Positions 46,702-57,756 are shown, counted from the first letter of the stretch. The stretch: 64,000 nt of DNA from Ipomoea triloba (GCF_003576645.1 NC_044929.1:6533314-6597313); one strand, 5' to 3'. Notes: generated by a model from the letters alone, not told the origin. Translations and numbers: made by a program.

Positions 46702-46917
46702 TGCTGTCGTGATCCTCTCGCGCGAACGTATCGGAACCCGGTGAGGGCTCATCCACGGCGGAGAACACCTCTGGCGGGAAAACTCTCGAGAACCGAACCA
46801 TGGCGCGGTCGTCGATTCTCCTTCCCCGCCTATAAAAGGGGGTTCCTTCTCTCAACACCTACTTTCGCTTTCACTGCTATTCGGAGATCGGAGCTTCCCG
46901 AGCGCAATCAAAGAACT
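46702..46917 (+). promoter_or_regulatory. Putative plus-strand promoter and leader of the antisense accessory ORF
   Basis: Contains a canonical TATA box TATAAAAG (46831-46838). A C/T-rich, CAACACCT-type initiator region follows about 30 bp downstream, then a leader up to the deletion junction at about 46917. It faces opposite to gag-pol and occupies the place from which the antisense ORF of copy A would be transcribed. The ORF itself is deleted here. A promoter role is inferred from the box and position. Confidence 0.55.
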
Positions 46918-49177
46918 GCGTCATCATTCGCTCGTTGTTATCCTCGTCGTACCCTCTTTCTCTGGTCGTCGGGATCCAAGCTTCGACCGGCAACCGAGCT
47001 TCTGCACCATAGACTAGTGCAAAGGGGGTTTCCTTGGTGGCCTCGCGAGGAGTCGTCCGATACGCCCACAATACATAAGGCAATTCATCTGTCCAATTTC
47101 GACCGGCATCGAACAGCTTCTTCTTCAGTCCGTCTAAGATCGTCCGGTTCGCGTTCTCGACCTGACCATTACCCTGGGGATACGCCACAGACGATCGGAT
47201 GGATTTCGCGCCGACCGTAGCTAGAAAACTTTGAAGGTACCGACTTTCAAATTGCCTTCCATTATCCGTGATCAGGTGCACGGGGACTCCGAAGCGAGCG
47301 ATGATGTTCCTCCATATAAAGCGTGCGCACTGCTGAGCCGTTATGGTCGCCAAGGGTTCCGCCTCAATCCACTTTGAAAAGTAGTCGATGGCGACGATCA
47401 CGAACTTCTTCCTAGCTGCTAGGATCGGGAACGGACCTATGATGTCCACCCCCCAACGTGCGAATGGGATAGCCGTGCTGATTGGTTGGTAGAAGGTCGC
47501 CGGCCGACCTGGAGTCTTTGCAAATTTCTGACAAGGCTCGCATGCTCTGACGAGGCTTTCACAATCAAATTGGATAGACGGCCAGTAATATCCCATAACC
47601 ATGATCCGGCGTGCGAGTGATCGGCCTCCTTGATGTGCCGAGCATAGACCTGAATGTAGCTCCTTCATGACGATCTCTGCTTCGAACGCGTTCAAGCATC
47701 TCATCAATGGGCCCCCGTAGGATCGCCGATATAAACGGTCGTCCACGACCTGGAATCTGGGCGCTCTGAGCTTTACTTTTCGCGCTCGATCTGCCTCATT
47801 TGGTATTTTCCCATCTTGGAGGTATTCCTTGAGGTCGGTTATCCATAGGTCTTGTTCCTCATTGACCGGTTCTATCTCAAGAGCATTGATGCAAGGTGCG
47901 ACTGCTTCCTCTATGTGGGCTATCTTTGATATATGCTCGGGGGCCTCATGCACCAGTCGGGATAGCATGTCGGCATCAGCGTTGTCTGACCTGGGAATGT
48001 GAGCGAGCTCATAAGCCTCAAACTGCCGCAAGATGGCTAGCGTCCGATCTTTGTAGATTATCAACTTATTCCCGTTGGTAACGAACTCGCCGTTGACCTG
48101 GCCAACGACTAGCGCGGAATCTGTTTTAGCTCGGACGGCCTTCGCCCCCAATTGTCTCGATCGCACCAGTCCGGCGATTAGTGCCTCGTACTCGGCCTCA
48201 TTGTTGGTCGGCGAGAAGTGGAACACGATAGCATAGTAAGCTTTAAAGCCCTCAGGGGTCGTGATGACTATTCCCGCTCCCGCTCCCCTTTTTCCGCTGG
48301 ATCCGTCTGTACTGACTTCCCACCATTCCGGGGTCTGAGGATTGTTTGGGTCCGACTCGGTATCTCGTGCGGTATATTCCACCACGAAATCAGCCAAAGC
48401 TTGGGCCTTGATGGACGGTCGGGGTTTATATTCCAACGCGAACTGCGTCAACATCATGGCCCATTTTACCAGGCGTCCCGAAGAGGTTGAGGTTCTGAGG
48501 ATGGCCCCTATCGGCTGATCTATTAACACGCGAATAATCCGACCTTGAAAGTAGGGTGTCAGTCGCTTCGCCGCCGTGACTAACGCGAACACCACCTTCT
48601 CCAGCCGAGTGTACCGGAACTCCGGTCCCTGCAACGCATGGCTGACGTAGTACACCGGTCGTTGTACTCCTTCATTATCAACCCGGCACAAGACCGCGCT
48701 GACGGCCTGATCGGAAACAGCAAGATATAACTCAAGATCCTCTCCTGGCTCGGGCTTCGACAAGACAATCGGGGAAGCTAAATAGGCTTTGAGGCCTTCG
48801 AAAGCTGCCCGGCTGTCATTATCCCAAGTGAAGCCGTTAGTCTTTTTCAAGATCTTGAAGAAAGGATGAGCTCGATCGGCTAGTTTAGAGAGGAATCTGC
48901 TGAGCGCGGCCAGTCGGCCGGTGAGTTGTTGTACTTCCCTAATGCTGGTTGGGGGCTGCATGTCCAAGATGGCTTGTATCTTGGCCGGGTTCGGCTCTAT
49001 TCCGCGTCTGGTCATCATGTAGCCCAAAAACTTCCCAGTCTGTACAGCAAAAGTGCACTTCTTTGGGTTCAACCTTAACCGATGTTCGCGCATAACTTGG
49101 AAACAGGCTCTCAGATCGCCCGGATGGTCGGCCCGAAAAGTACTCTTGACGAGCATATCATCGACGTAGGCCTCCAT
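46918..49177 (-). pseudogene. Pol of gypsy copy B: RT C-part, RNase H, integrase
   Basis: Starts at the catalytic YVDDMLVKS of reverse transcriptase, just after an in-frame stop (VFR*LLGQ) at about 49190. It continues through RNase H (VSTDGSSGKRGAGAGIVI) and integrase with HSGLCSAHQGG, CEPCQKFA, VDIIGPFP, LITDNGRQFES and GNGQVENANR. Unlike copy A, the integrase core has no stops. The frame leaves family sequence after NNERMM at the 46917 deletion. Confidence 0.9.
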
Positions 49178-50641
49178 AGATTGTCCGAGCAGTCATCTGA
49201 ACACCGAATTAATCATTCGCTGATAAGTAGCCCCGGCATTTCTCAATCCGAACGGCATCACTCGGTAACAGTATAGCCCGTCCGGTGTTACGAAAGCAGT
49301 TTTCTCCTCGTCAGCCTCGGCCATCATGATCTGGTGGTACCCTTTAAAAGCATCCATGAAGCTCATGAGTTCCGCCCCCGATGTCTCGTCCACCATTTGG
49401 TGAATGCTCGGGAGCGGATACGGGTCAAGGGGGCAAGCACGGTTGAGGTCGGTGTAATCGATACACATCCGCCAAGCCGGTGGCTTGGGGACCAGGACTA
49501 CATTCGCGACCCATTCCGGGTATGTAACCTCTCGGATATGTCCTGCGGAGAGCAGCGCCTTTACTTCCCCTTTAACAAACTCACGTCGATCGACGGATAA
49601 ATGCCTTTGTTTCTGTTTGACAGGCTTGGAGGTCGGACTGACGGACAACCGATGGCATATGATACTTCGGTCGAGTCCGTGCATGTCTTCGGGGCCCCAG
49701 GCAAAGATATCAGCGAACTCTCTCAGCACAACAAGAATCGATCGCCTCAGGTCTGGGTCAAGGGATGTTCCGATTTTGATGCATCGTTCAGGTCGCTCCA
49801 GCTCCAGAGGCACTTCTTCCACGGGCTCGGATGGCCCAGGCTGCTCCTTCTTTTCTTCATCCTTTCGTCGGGCGATGGTGTTCACCCGGGATGTGCTCGC
49901 AGCTTGCTTTTCCACTGCCCGAACATAACACAATCTGGTCGACCGGGGATCTCCCCGGACCGTTCCGACGCCTTCCTGGGTCGGGAACTTCATACACAGA
50001 TGAGGCATAGAGATGATTGCCTTCATCTGAGCTATCCCTGGGCGCCCTAAGATCACATTGTGTACGCAAGCCAGATTGACAACAACAAACTCCATCTCTA
50101 CTTTCAGAATTTTCGGGTAGACTCCGACTTCTACCGGGAGAACGACCATTCCCTCCGGGTGTACCAGATCGCCTGTAAATCCCGACAGCGGTGTTCGGAC
50201 CGGCGTTAGCGCTGATCTCTCGATTTTCAGCTTTTGGAAAGCCTCCAAGTATAGCACATTAACGCTGCTACCAGTGTCCACCATCACCCGTCGGACCTCG
50301 GCTCCACAGATGTCGACCGTGATGACCAGGGCTTCGGCAGATTGGGCTCCGCCCTGGGGAAGGTCTCGGTCGGTGAAAGTTATCGGTTCGTCTTTCATTC
50401 TCTTCTCAGGTTGACCGGTACTCACCGAACACACGGGCAAGTCCCTCGACCAAGCTCGTCGGCGCTCCGAGTTGTCGCCTCCCTCCGGCCCGCCGAAGAT
50501 AACATGAATAATTTGTTTCGACCCGGCAGCGGGAGGGTCATGGTCGGGTTCTGGTCGCTTGTCCTTCTCTTTGTCGGATGTCTTAAAATATTTCTTCCAC
50601 CCCCGGCGTCGGTTCTTTTTCTCGGCCGCAAACTGCGCCAA
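49178..50641 (-). pseudogene. Gag C-part, protease and RT N-part of gypsy copy B
   Basis: An open frame of 482 codons in the same frame as the downstream pol, separated from it by one TGA. It contains protease VMVDTGSSVNVLYL with an intact DTG. The RT start includes WRMCIDYTDLNRACPLDPYP, MDAFKGYHQIM and FVTPDGLYCYRVMPF. At the upstream side it is separated from the zinc-knuckle block by a TAG (LLEDLL*SGE). Confidence 0.9.
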
Positions 50642-50644
50642 CTC

Positions 50645-51106
50645 TCCCGACTACAAGAGGTCTTCGATAAGCCCTTTGAGGACATGGCATTCGTCAGTCT
50701 TATGTCCTCGGTTCCTGTGATAGGCGCAGTACTTGTCCTTGTCAGGACCATCTCTCGCGGGTGCCGGAAGTCGGATCATGTTGCAGGACTGGGCATATTC
50801 TAGGATTTCTCCGATTGGCCTGGATAAGGGCGTGTAGATCGGATTCCCATCCCGATCCTTCCTTCTGGGATCGGACTGTCGTCTTAAGTCTCTCCGATCT
50901 TGTCCTCCGGTCTCCAACAGGCGCTTAGCGGCGTTGGCTTCCTCGGCCACCGCGTGGTCGGCCATCATCTTCAAGGCTTCTTGATACGTGTTTGGTTGAT
51001 GGAGAACTAGGTCCTGATATAAAGGCCCCGCTCGCAGCGCAGAGAGTAGTAAGTTGATCGCGGTGCGATCATCTACCGGCTCTATCTCCGACACAGCGGC
51101 CTTCCA
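50645..51106 (-). pseudogene. Gag middle part of gypsy copy B, cut by the Sirevirus
   Basis: Encodes VSEIEPVDDRTAINLLLSAL and the zinc-knuckle-like YCAYHRNRGHKTDECHVLKG. The 5' side ends at 51106, where the Sirevirus LTR begins. The equivalent frame in copy A continues about 660 bp further upstream. Confidence 0.85.
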
Positions 51107-52839
51107 TGTTGGTCCCAAGGGGATGGGGTACAAGTCTAGAGGGGGGGGGGTGAATAGACTTGTATAAGATTTTGCAAATCTTTTTCAACCACTCGTGTGT
51201 AGCGAACTTAGGATGTTTAGGTTCGATACCTCACGAGGTGAAGACAAAGTTTTATGCGCAGCGGAAATATTATCCCCTTTTAGTTAGCACGAGTTTGGGT
51301 TAGTTCGAGAGGTGTGATTGTATGCAGTGCAATCGAGAGGTTAGCGAGAGATAAAAGACAGTAAGTAAATGCAAGAGAGATTTTTAAGTGGTTCGGCCAA
51401 CCCGCCTACGTCCACTCTTCTTCCAGAAACTCCCTGGAATGATTGCACTAAAACTTCCCTTTTTAGTACAATTACAAGCGCTTTCTCCCCGCTTCCAGCT
51501 ACTCCACCTCTCGAGCACTTGACTCCACAAGCCTCAGGCTTCTTTCACTCGGACAGCTGCCAGGTTACTCCGCTTCTCCAAGGTCTTTCTCCCCGCTTCC
51601 AGTTACTCCACCTCTCGAGCACTTGACCCCTCAAGCCTCAGGCTTCTTTCGCTCGGACAGCTGCCAGGATACTCCACCTCTCTTGCTTAATCCAAAGCAA
51701 GGTGTTTTTGGTTGTCACGGTTGAATGTAACAATCTCCAATCTGACCACAAGCTATCGTTGAATCAATCTTTGATGTAGAGCAGCTTTGGTCACCTTCTG
51801 GATGTATTGCAGTTTAAGCTATGTAACTCTCTCAAACACTAAAATGTGTTTTCTCGCTGTTTTGAATATCAGGATGATATTCCAATTTTAGCACTTGCAC
51901 TTGGACGTTGGAACTTAGACACCTCTTTTGAAATCTCAAAGAACCAGCCTTTGAACTCATGAACCCCTTTCGTGATTGTGTCTTAACGTCCTTATATATG
52001 AGAGTAGAGGAATAATTTCGTTGGAGGGAAAATTATTCCGTTTGAAATTGTCTCCCATGCTGATTATGGGTCTTGCACAATTTCAGCATATTTCATGGAG
52101 TGGTGATCTTGTAACTTGAACCTCTTTGTCTTGTAGTGAATGTTCCATAGTTCACTTTTCTTGAGTCCATGCTCCACTTTCGTCTTTTGGTAAAAGTTAC
52201 TCTTTTTATATTCCCATTATTTCTTGTTTGTAGGGAATCAGACCACTTCAGCATTGGTGCACCTTTTGACCGTTTGTGGTGGAAATCTGACGTGTCATCC
52301 TTTTCCGCCCATTTTGAAACTTCACGTTCGGCACCTCTTCATTTATTCCATCTCCATGATATTCTTCTTCTCCAGACTTTAAGTATGACCGTCATTCAGC
52401 TTTGTTGGAGAATTGTTAGTGTATCGAGACCAAGGTTGATATCTTGATTGCTTAATGTCTCGAACTCAAATATCGAGAGGTCTATCTCTCGAACTCTGTT
52501 TATGTCTCGAACTGGATAACTGTATCGAGAGGTCCTACCTCTCGAACTCTGCTTATGTCTCGAGACTTAGTTGATGTCTCGCAGACCCTTATTCCTCCAG
52601 TGTTGTCCCATGCTTTCTTCTGATCTGTCTATATGATTACAACACACGAGACTTCTAAGATGTTCAAACAAATTTCCCTCAAGCTTAAATATTTTCCGAG
52701 TTGAGCTCAAAGTTACCCGGTTGTATTTTCGCTCTTAGTTTACTTGTCGAACTTACATTGTTTTGCCTATGAATCGAGACTTGGGGATTTCTACTTAACA
52801 GTTGGTATCATCAAAACCTATTACATGATGTTCCTAACA
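51107..52839 (-). repeat. 3' LTR of the Sirevirus
   Basis: 1733 bp; on minus it starts TGTTAGGAACATC and ends GGGACCAACA. A TATA-like CATATATAAG lies at 51991-52000. Near the U5 end a 10 bp inverted repeat (TACAAGTCTA/TAGACTTGTA) surrounds a run of nine or so G (C on minus). TCGAGAG motifs occur at 51305, 51333, 51507, 51612, 52473-52492 and 52523-52545, several as inverted pairs. Confidence 0.92.
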
Positions 52840-52865
52840 ATTTCCCCCTTTTTGATGATGCCAAC
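52840..52865 (-). other. Polypurine tract of the Sirevirus
   Basis: On minus, CATCAAAAAGGGGGAAAT abuts the 3' LTR start. It is the expected plus-strand primer for reverse transcription. Confidence 0.85.
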
Positions 52866-53133
52866 ACTTATACTTACTTTATATGGCTGATTTGATAGAA
52901 AGAATGAACATTGGTTTTATTTTCAGCGCATACGGTAAGTTTGACAACTGTTCTACTAAAGCATGAATAACTAAACTCACACAACACCCCCAGCAAACGA
53001 TATATATATTATAAGATAACAGGAGTGTTTACACAGAAGAACTTAGTAGAAAAATTGTACATCGACAGATAAGACTAAGAACAATCATAAACAATAATCA
53101 ACTGGAATGAAGTGGAGTTTGGACAGCGAGAGC

Positions 53134-56100
53134 TTACTTCTTGTTGGTTCTTCTCTTCTTGTTGATGGCTTCTCGTGTTTTGATGGGGTCTTTCGGATCT
53201 ACCAGGCTTAAGTATTCGTCAGTGACATCTTGATGCCTGTAGTTGTTGAACGCTTCCCCCACATATTCACCATTTATTACTCCATCTCTCCACCATGCAA
53301 TGCATTCCTCTGGAGACATATTGCTGTGGAGGGATATTCCAGTGAGTTTCAGAAGTTTGAAGATCTCAAATGTCAGAATTTGTTCGGTATCTTCCTTGTG
53401 TCCGAACTTAAAGTTTGACATGAGAGCTTCTATCTTCTTTTCTTTTGCTGACTGTTGTTCTTGTCTTCTTCTTCTTCTTTCTCTGTCCTCTTCTCTCCTT
53501 TTCTCCAACTCCAGTGTACGCTGGACCCTTAAGTTCTCTGCTCGTTTAGCTTCCTCCACTGCTTGACTTATAACTTTTGGCACTTTTGGAGGAGGTCCAG
53601 CTGGTTCACTTGCTGCCATTTTCTTTCCTGTTGATGTCCTTCCTTGAGTGTTTCCCCTCTTTCCTGTATTTTCCCCCTTGTTGGCATCATCAGCTTGGGA
53701 AAGAAGGGTGGACATTCCTTCGAAGAGTGCTTGAAGTTGGGCAGGCACTTGGTTCGACAGGTCATCGAGTATGGCCTTCATTACATCCTGTCGAAGTTCA
53801 CTGGAGTGTTGATGGGCTCGAAGCTCTGCTCGTAACTCAGCAAGTTCATCCCTTACACTTGCAGCCTCTGCTCGAGCTAGAGTAGCTTCATCGGCAGCCT
53901 TTTGTGCTGCAGTCTCAGCCCATGTGGCCTGTTCGAGTAGTTCTTCGTGCCTGGCTTGAGACGTTGTTGTGCCAGCCACCGGTAATGCAGCGTTTTGAAC
54001 AATGGCCAGTACGCGCTCAAAGTGAGCCATCTTCTGAGTTTGATCAGCCATGAATTTGCGCACTTCGCCAAAGAATTCTTGTGCGGCCTGTTGATCATAG
54101 TCAGAAGGAGAAGGAGAAGAGGATCGATAAGTACCTTTAGTGAGAGGGGACTTGGGTGCTTCCAGATTTCCACCCATGATGTGCACGTGTGAGTCCACCT
54201 CTCGACTCAGTTCCAGAGTGCCAGCAGGGACACTGGGATCAGAGCTTGAAGGTAGCTCCATATCAGGCGCTTCCCGGTTTCCACCTGAGGGATGAATCAC
54301 TTCTTGCTCGTCACCTCTCGAACCTGAACACTCAGCTTCAGCTGCTGGTAAGATTGGACTGGCCAAGGTAGGAGCCTCTGCATCAGATGCTTCCCTGTTT
54401 CCACCTGATTGAGGTTCCCCCTCAACATTACCTCTCGAACCAGTGCTGGTAAGAAGGTCATCTGCTGGAGTAGTTGGTTCATCGATAGGTGCTTCCCGGT
54501 TTCCACCTTCTTGAACTTCAACTTCAGAACCAGCAGGGTTTTCATCAGTCTGCTCTCGTTGCTCATTTGCAGGCACCTCAGTGTGCTCTGGTGATTCTGG
54601 AATGTCTATTATCTCAGGAGCAACTGGTGCACTCCACCTTTCTCTGTCAACCATCCTAGCTGCAAAAGTTGATGCTGTGTCTTGAGGCAGCAGGAATGGT
54701 GATGGCATTTCCATGTCAATAGGAAATCCAGGGAGTTGAAGCAACGGAATTTCACCCTCTCGAACTGTCTGAGCTTCATCTGATTCATTCGAGGGTGTGG
54801 ACTCAGGTGGTGGCAAGAGTAGAACGGTNTTCGAGGGTGTGGACTCAGGTGGTGGCAAGAGTAGAACGGTGTTGGGTGCCACTTGAAGTGCTTCAGAGGT
54901 CTCGGATTCACCTCTCGAAGCTTCTACCTGGTCTTCTAGAGCAGATTCATTTACTTGTGACAGTGGGATTGCTGCTGTTGGAGTAGGAGTTTCAGCATCA
55001 TCTCGAGCAACCCCAGAGGTTTCTCCTGGACCTCGCATGTATTCGAGCGGTTGTCCCAAGGAGACAGCAGTGGCAAGCCTGATATCCTCTCTGAATTGAG
55101 CTTCTAGTTCAGGATCTTCTTCTTCAGGCTCACCCTCTGTTTCATCAGTAGCTAAGCCTTTGCCCTTATCAGTTCTTCCACTGTTCAGTTTCATCATTCG
55201 TGTTTCGTGGGCAAGGTCTAGAAGTTGATGTGCTGGTATCTCGGAGATATTCAACCACTGGAGGGCAAACTGTTCTTCTGCCTCCATTTCAGCTGCTTGG
55301 GCCATCAGTTGAGTAAACGGACTTGTTCTCCAATTGATCCATCTGATCACCCTGGAGAAGTCATCTAAGCTTGACTCATTTTCAACAGACGGATTCCTCT
55401 GAGAAGTAACTTCAGCATGTAGCTCATCAGAGTTAGCAGGCAGGATCCCGGTTGCACACTCAACTGCTTGTTCGTCCATCTCTCGAACCATCTCTCGTGG
55501 TTCATCTACATCTGCTTGGACTGGATCACTGATCCCAGTCACAGACTCATCAGCACCCTCAACACCATCATCAGCATGTTGATCAACAGAGAAAGCAACT
55601 GACAAAGACATGGTAGGGGGCACTCTCTCAACCTCAGTGGCCAGTGTAGCCTGAGGTTCCCCCTGGGCTTGAGCCCTGTCTTCGAATGGTACTTGAATAA
55701 CAGAGGGAGCCACCTCTCGAATCTGAGTGACTTTGGCAGTCTTGGCCCTCTTGGCCTTCCTTTGCAATTCAACCCTCTTAACCAGAGTTTCCAGAAGCTC
55801 ATCATCTGAGCCCTTCTCCTTGACTGGGGCTTTCCTTTTGCCCCTTCCCTTTGGCTTTGAGGGAGAAGGTGCGGCCTTAGCACCTTTAGCCTTGGGAGCT
55901 TGAGGTCTCGTCCTACCCATATAGGTATTCCGATGAACCTCTCGCCCTTCCCTCAGTTCGAAGCCCTTCAGGCTTAACAGAAATTGAACAACAAAGCCAA
56001 AACCAACCTTTTTACTGATCGTCAGGTCGGTGTTGGAAACTGAGCTCTGCACTTGATGTTTGAGGAAGTTGAAGATGATGTGAGCCCAGTCCATTTTGTT

Positions 56101-56682
56101 GTTGTTCCAGATGGCATGGAGGATCTTCAGAGTGTCCAGACTAATCTCGTCTGTTCCGGACACCTTGCCGAGGATGAATTTGATGATAAGCTCGGCGGCT
56201 AGGGCAAACCTCTCTTTTAGATGAAACTTGCGGAGGGCTGAGGTTGCTCTAGGTGGTGCAGTCTCCAAACGGATTTTGTCCCAAAACTCCTGCTTATTCA
56301 AGGAGTAATCCGAGAGATGCTTGACTGCCTCCTCCGACGCAGCAAAGTCGAATGCTGCTCGTAAATCACCCACAGAGGTTGTGATATCGAAACCGTTGAA
56401 GCGGCTTTCAATCTTGCCCTTCGTGACCTTGGCATGAGCGAACCATTCGGTGTAGTCAAGGTCATGGATGGTTTGGTAGTCATGCGTCAAGTACCTCATT
56501 AGTCCTGCCCTTTCAAATTTCTTTAGGACTTTCTCCGCCATTTTTGGGTTTGGCGAGTGGGTGATGAAGCCATCTTTGTCAAGGATGCTTCCAGCCTTGA
56601 CTTGCTTTATCTGAGAGCGTATGTGGTCTAGCTCTCTCTGGTATGCACTGGAGGATGAAGAAAATGATGATTCGGACGCCAT
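53134..56682 (-). CDS. Env-like accessory ORF of the Sirevirus (1182 codons)
   Basis: An open frame between pol and the 3' LTR starting MASESSFSSSSSAY. Residues about 45-230 form a compact, partly helical domain that resembles plant-transposon proteins of unknown function. A long acidic Ser/Pro/Thr-rich middle follows. It includes a four-fold repeat with GGNREAP at about residues 730-850. Then come two coiled-coil stretches (about 925-985, and 1040-1090 with the basic run EKRREEDRERRRRRQEQQ) and a globular C-terminus with ECIAWWRDGVINGEY. I see no signal peptide or convincing membrane segment, so 'env-like' refers to position in the element only. A TATAAAAG box lies 110 bp upstream of the start codon. 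One N (54829) between two 41 bp copies adds 14 codons and is probably an assembly artefact. Confidence 0.85.
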   Translation of the reverse strand: MASESSFSSSSSAYQRELDHIRSQIKQVKAGSILDKDGFITHSPNPKMAEKVLKKFERAGLMRYLTHDYQTIHDLDYTEWFAHAKVTKGKIESRFNGFDITTSVGDLRAAFDFAASEEAVKHLSDYSLNKQEFWDKIRLETAPPRATSALRKFHLKERFALAAELIIKFILGKVSGTDEISLDTLKILHAIWNNNKMDWAHIIFNFLKHQVQSSVSNTDLTISKKVGFGFVVQFLLSLKGFELREGREVHRNTYMGRTRPQAPKAKGAKAAPSPSKPKGRGKRKAPVKEKGSDDELLETLVKRVELQRKAKRAKTAKVTQIREVAPSVIQVPFEDRAQAQGEPQATLATEVERVPPTMSLSVAFSVDQHADDGVEGADESVTGISDPVQADVDEPREMVREMDEQAVECATGILPANSDELHAEVTSQRNPSVENESSLDDFSRVIRWINWRTSPFTQLMAQAAEMEAEEQFALQWLNISEIPAHQLLDLAHETRMMKLNSGRTDKGKGLATDETEGEPEEEDPELEAQFREDIRLATAVSLGQPLEYMRGPGETSGVARDDAETPTPTAAIPLSQVNESALEDQVEASRGESETSEALQVAPNTVLLLPPPESTPSXTVLLLPPPESTPSNESDEAQTVREGEIPLLQLPGFPIDMEMPSPFLLPQDTASTFAARMVDRERWSAPVAPEIIDIPESPEHTEVPANEQREQTDENPAGSEVEVQEGGNREAPIDEPTTPADDLLTSTGSRGNVEGEPQSGGNREASDAEAPTLASPILPAAEAECSGSRGDEQEVIHPSGGNREAPDMELPSSSDPSVPAGTLELSREVDSHVHIMGGNLEAPKSPLTKGTYRSSSPSPSDYDQQAAQEFFGEVRKFMADQTQKMAHFERVLAIVQNAALPVAGTTTSQARHEELLEQATWAETAAQKAADEATLARAEAASVRDELAELRAELRAHQHSSELRQDVMKAILDDLSNQVPAQLQALFEGMSTLLSQADDANKGENTGKRGNTQGRTSTGKKMAASEPAGPPPKVPKVISQAVEEAKRAENLRVQRTLELEKRREEDRERRRRRQEQQSAKEKKIEALMSNFKFGHKEDTEQILTFEIFKLLKLTGISLHSNMSPEECIAWWRDGVINGEYVGEAFNNYRHQDVTDEYLSLVDPKDPIKTREAINKKRRTNKK

Positions 56683-56791
56683 TGATGAAGGTTTGTGTGT
56701 TTTGGAGGGAATGTGTACAGTTGTTTTGAGGATTTGGGGATTTTGGGTATACGGTTTTGAGTTTGAATCCGGGTAAAGAAGAAGGATTTGG

Positions 56792-56799
56792 CTTTTATA
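56792..56799 (-). promoter_or_regulatory. TATA box for the env-like ORF
   Basis: GATATAAAAGCC on minus, about 110 bp upstream of the ATG at 56682. This is a normal core-promoter distance allowing for a leader of about 80 nt. It suggests that the env-like ORF is transcribed separately. This is inferred from sequence only. Confidence 0.5.
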
Positions 56800-57146
56800 T
56801 CATGTGGATTCGGGTTGGATATGTGGGTAGGGTTGAGAGTTTGACCCATGGAGAGATCCCGGTTCATTTTAAAGAAGTGAAAAGTCAGAAATATCCCTGA
56901 TAACGGTCAGCTTATAAGTTAGGATAAGGGTATTTCGGTAATTGTACAGGGCGGTTTTAAGTTCAGGATAGTGGGGTATTAAAGAATAGTATTAATCTGA
57001 GCATGCTCCCACTTATCAAGACAAGACCCATAAATATGGAAAACCGTCAATGACCGGCGACCACGTGGCTAATGAAACCGTTCCACTTGTGTCTGTTGAG
57101 CCTATCAGTTGCACCTCTCGAAGGTGAACTGTCTGCCAAAAGAGTT

Positions 57147-57261
57147 TAAGGATCTTCCCCCTGAGTGATTGATCCCTAAACCTCCTTATTCCTCCATCTT
57201 CATCTAGTTAAGGATCTTCCCCCTGAGTGATTGATCCCTAACCCTCCTTATTCCTCCATCT
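57147..57261 (-). repeat. Duplicated polypurine-like unit, 63 bp spacing
   Basis: AAGGATCTTCCCCCTGAGTG starts at 57147 and again at 57210, each followed by TTGATCCCTAA and CCTCCTTATTCCTCCATCT. On minus both carry CTCAGGGGGAAGATCC. Extra polypurine-like copies upstream of the 3' LTR are a reported trait of Sireviruses. Confidence 0.75.
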
Positions 57262-57756
57262 GAAGATACTTAGAGAGTCAGTTTTATGTCTTTCGAAGTT
57301 ATCTCTCGAACTACCCTTCTTCGAGATATGACTTATATGAGTGAGCTTAATGTGTATCTCTCGAACTACCTTTCGAGCACACATGATCTCTCGATACGTC
57401 CTTCTTCCAGACTTAAGCGTTAAAAGCGTAGACTAACTCTTGTATCTTTTCGATTGACCTTTCGATTTACTTATCGAAAACAGAGTGCAAACAAGTGGCA
57501 AGATATAGAAGATAGATTCAAACAACAGATATCACTTAGAACAAAATCTATTAGTTCATTTAGTGATTTCCAGTTACATTACTTATGAATCTATACAAAT
57601 CCTATTTTCCTAGAGACTCTTTTAGCAACGTTCTTAGTATAGGTTTGAACGGTATGCTTCTCTAGGAACTGCTCGAGGTAGTAGGGAGTGACCACCTTCA
57701 TCGCTAATCCTCTTCTGCGCTTTGGATTAGGAATGATCATCCCTCATTGTTCCTCT

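Larger units (their letters stand above)
44590..51106 (-). mobile_element. Ty3/gypsy element copy B (same family as copy A), interrupted
   Basis: Read on minus: gag (cut at 51106 by the Sirevirus), protease, RT, RNase H, integrase core (to 46918), a region with a plus-strand promoter (46702-46917), a polypurine tract and the 3' LTR (44590-45028). A solo Sirevirus-family LTR interrupts it at 45120-46696. Relative to copy A it has lost the integrase C-terminus, the 76 bp array and the antisense ORF in one deletion at about 46917. Its 5' LTR should lie beyond the right edge of the window. Confidence 0.87.
56683..57756 (-). other. Non-coding region upstream of the env-like ORF
   Basis: No supported gene. 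It holds the env-like promoter, a 63 bp tandem duplication with polypurine-like words (57147-57261) and several TCGAGAG motifs (57115, 57303, 57358, 57387). Confidence 0.6.
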
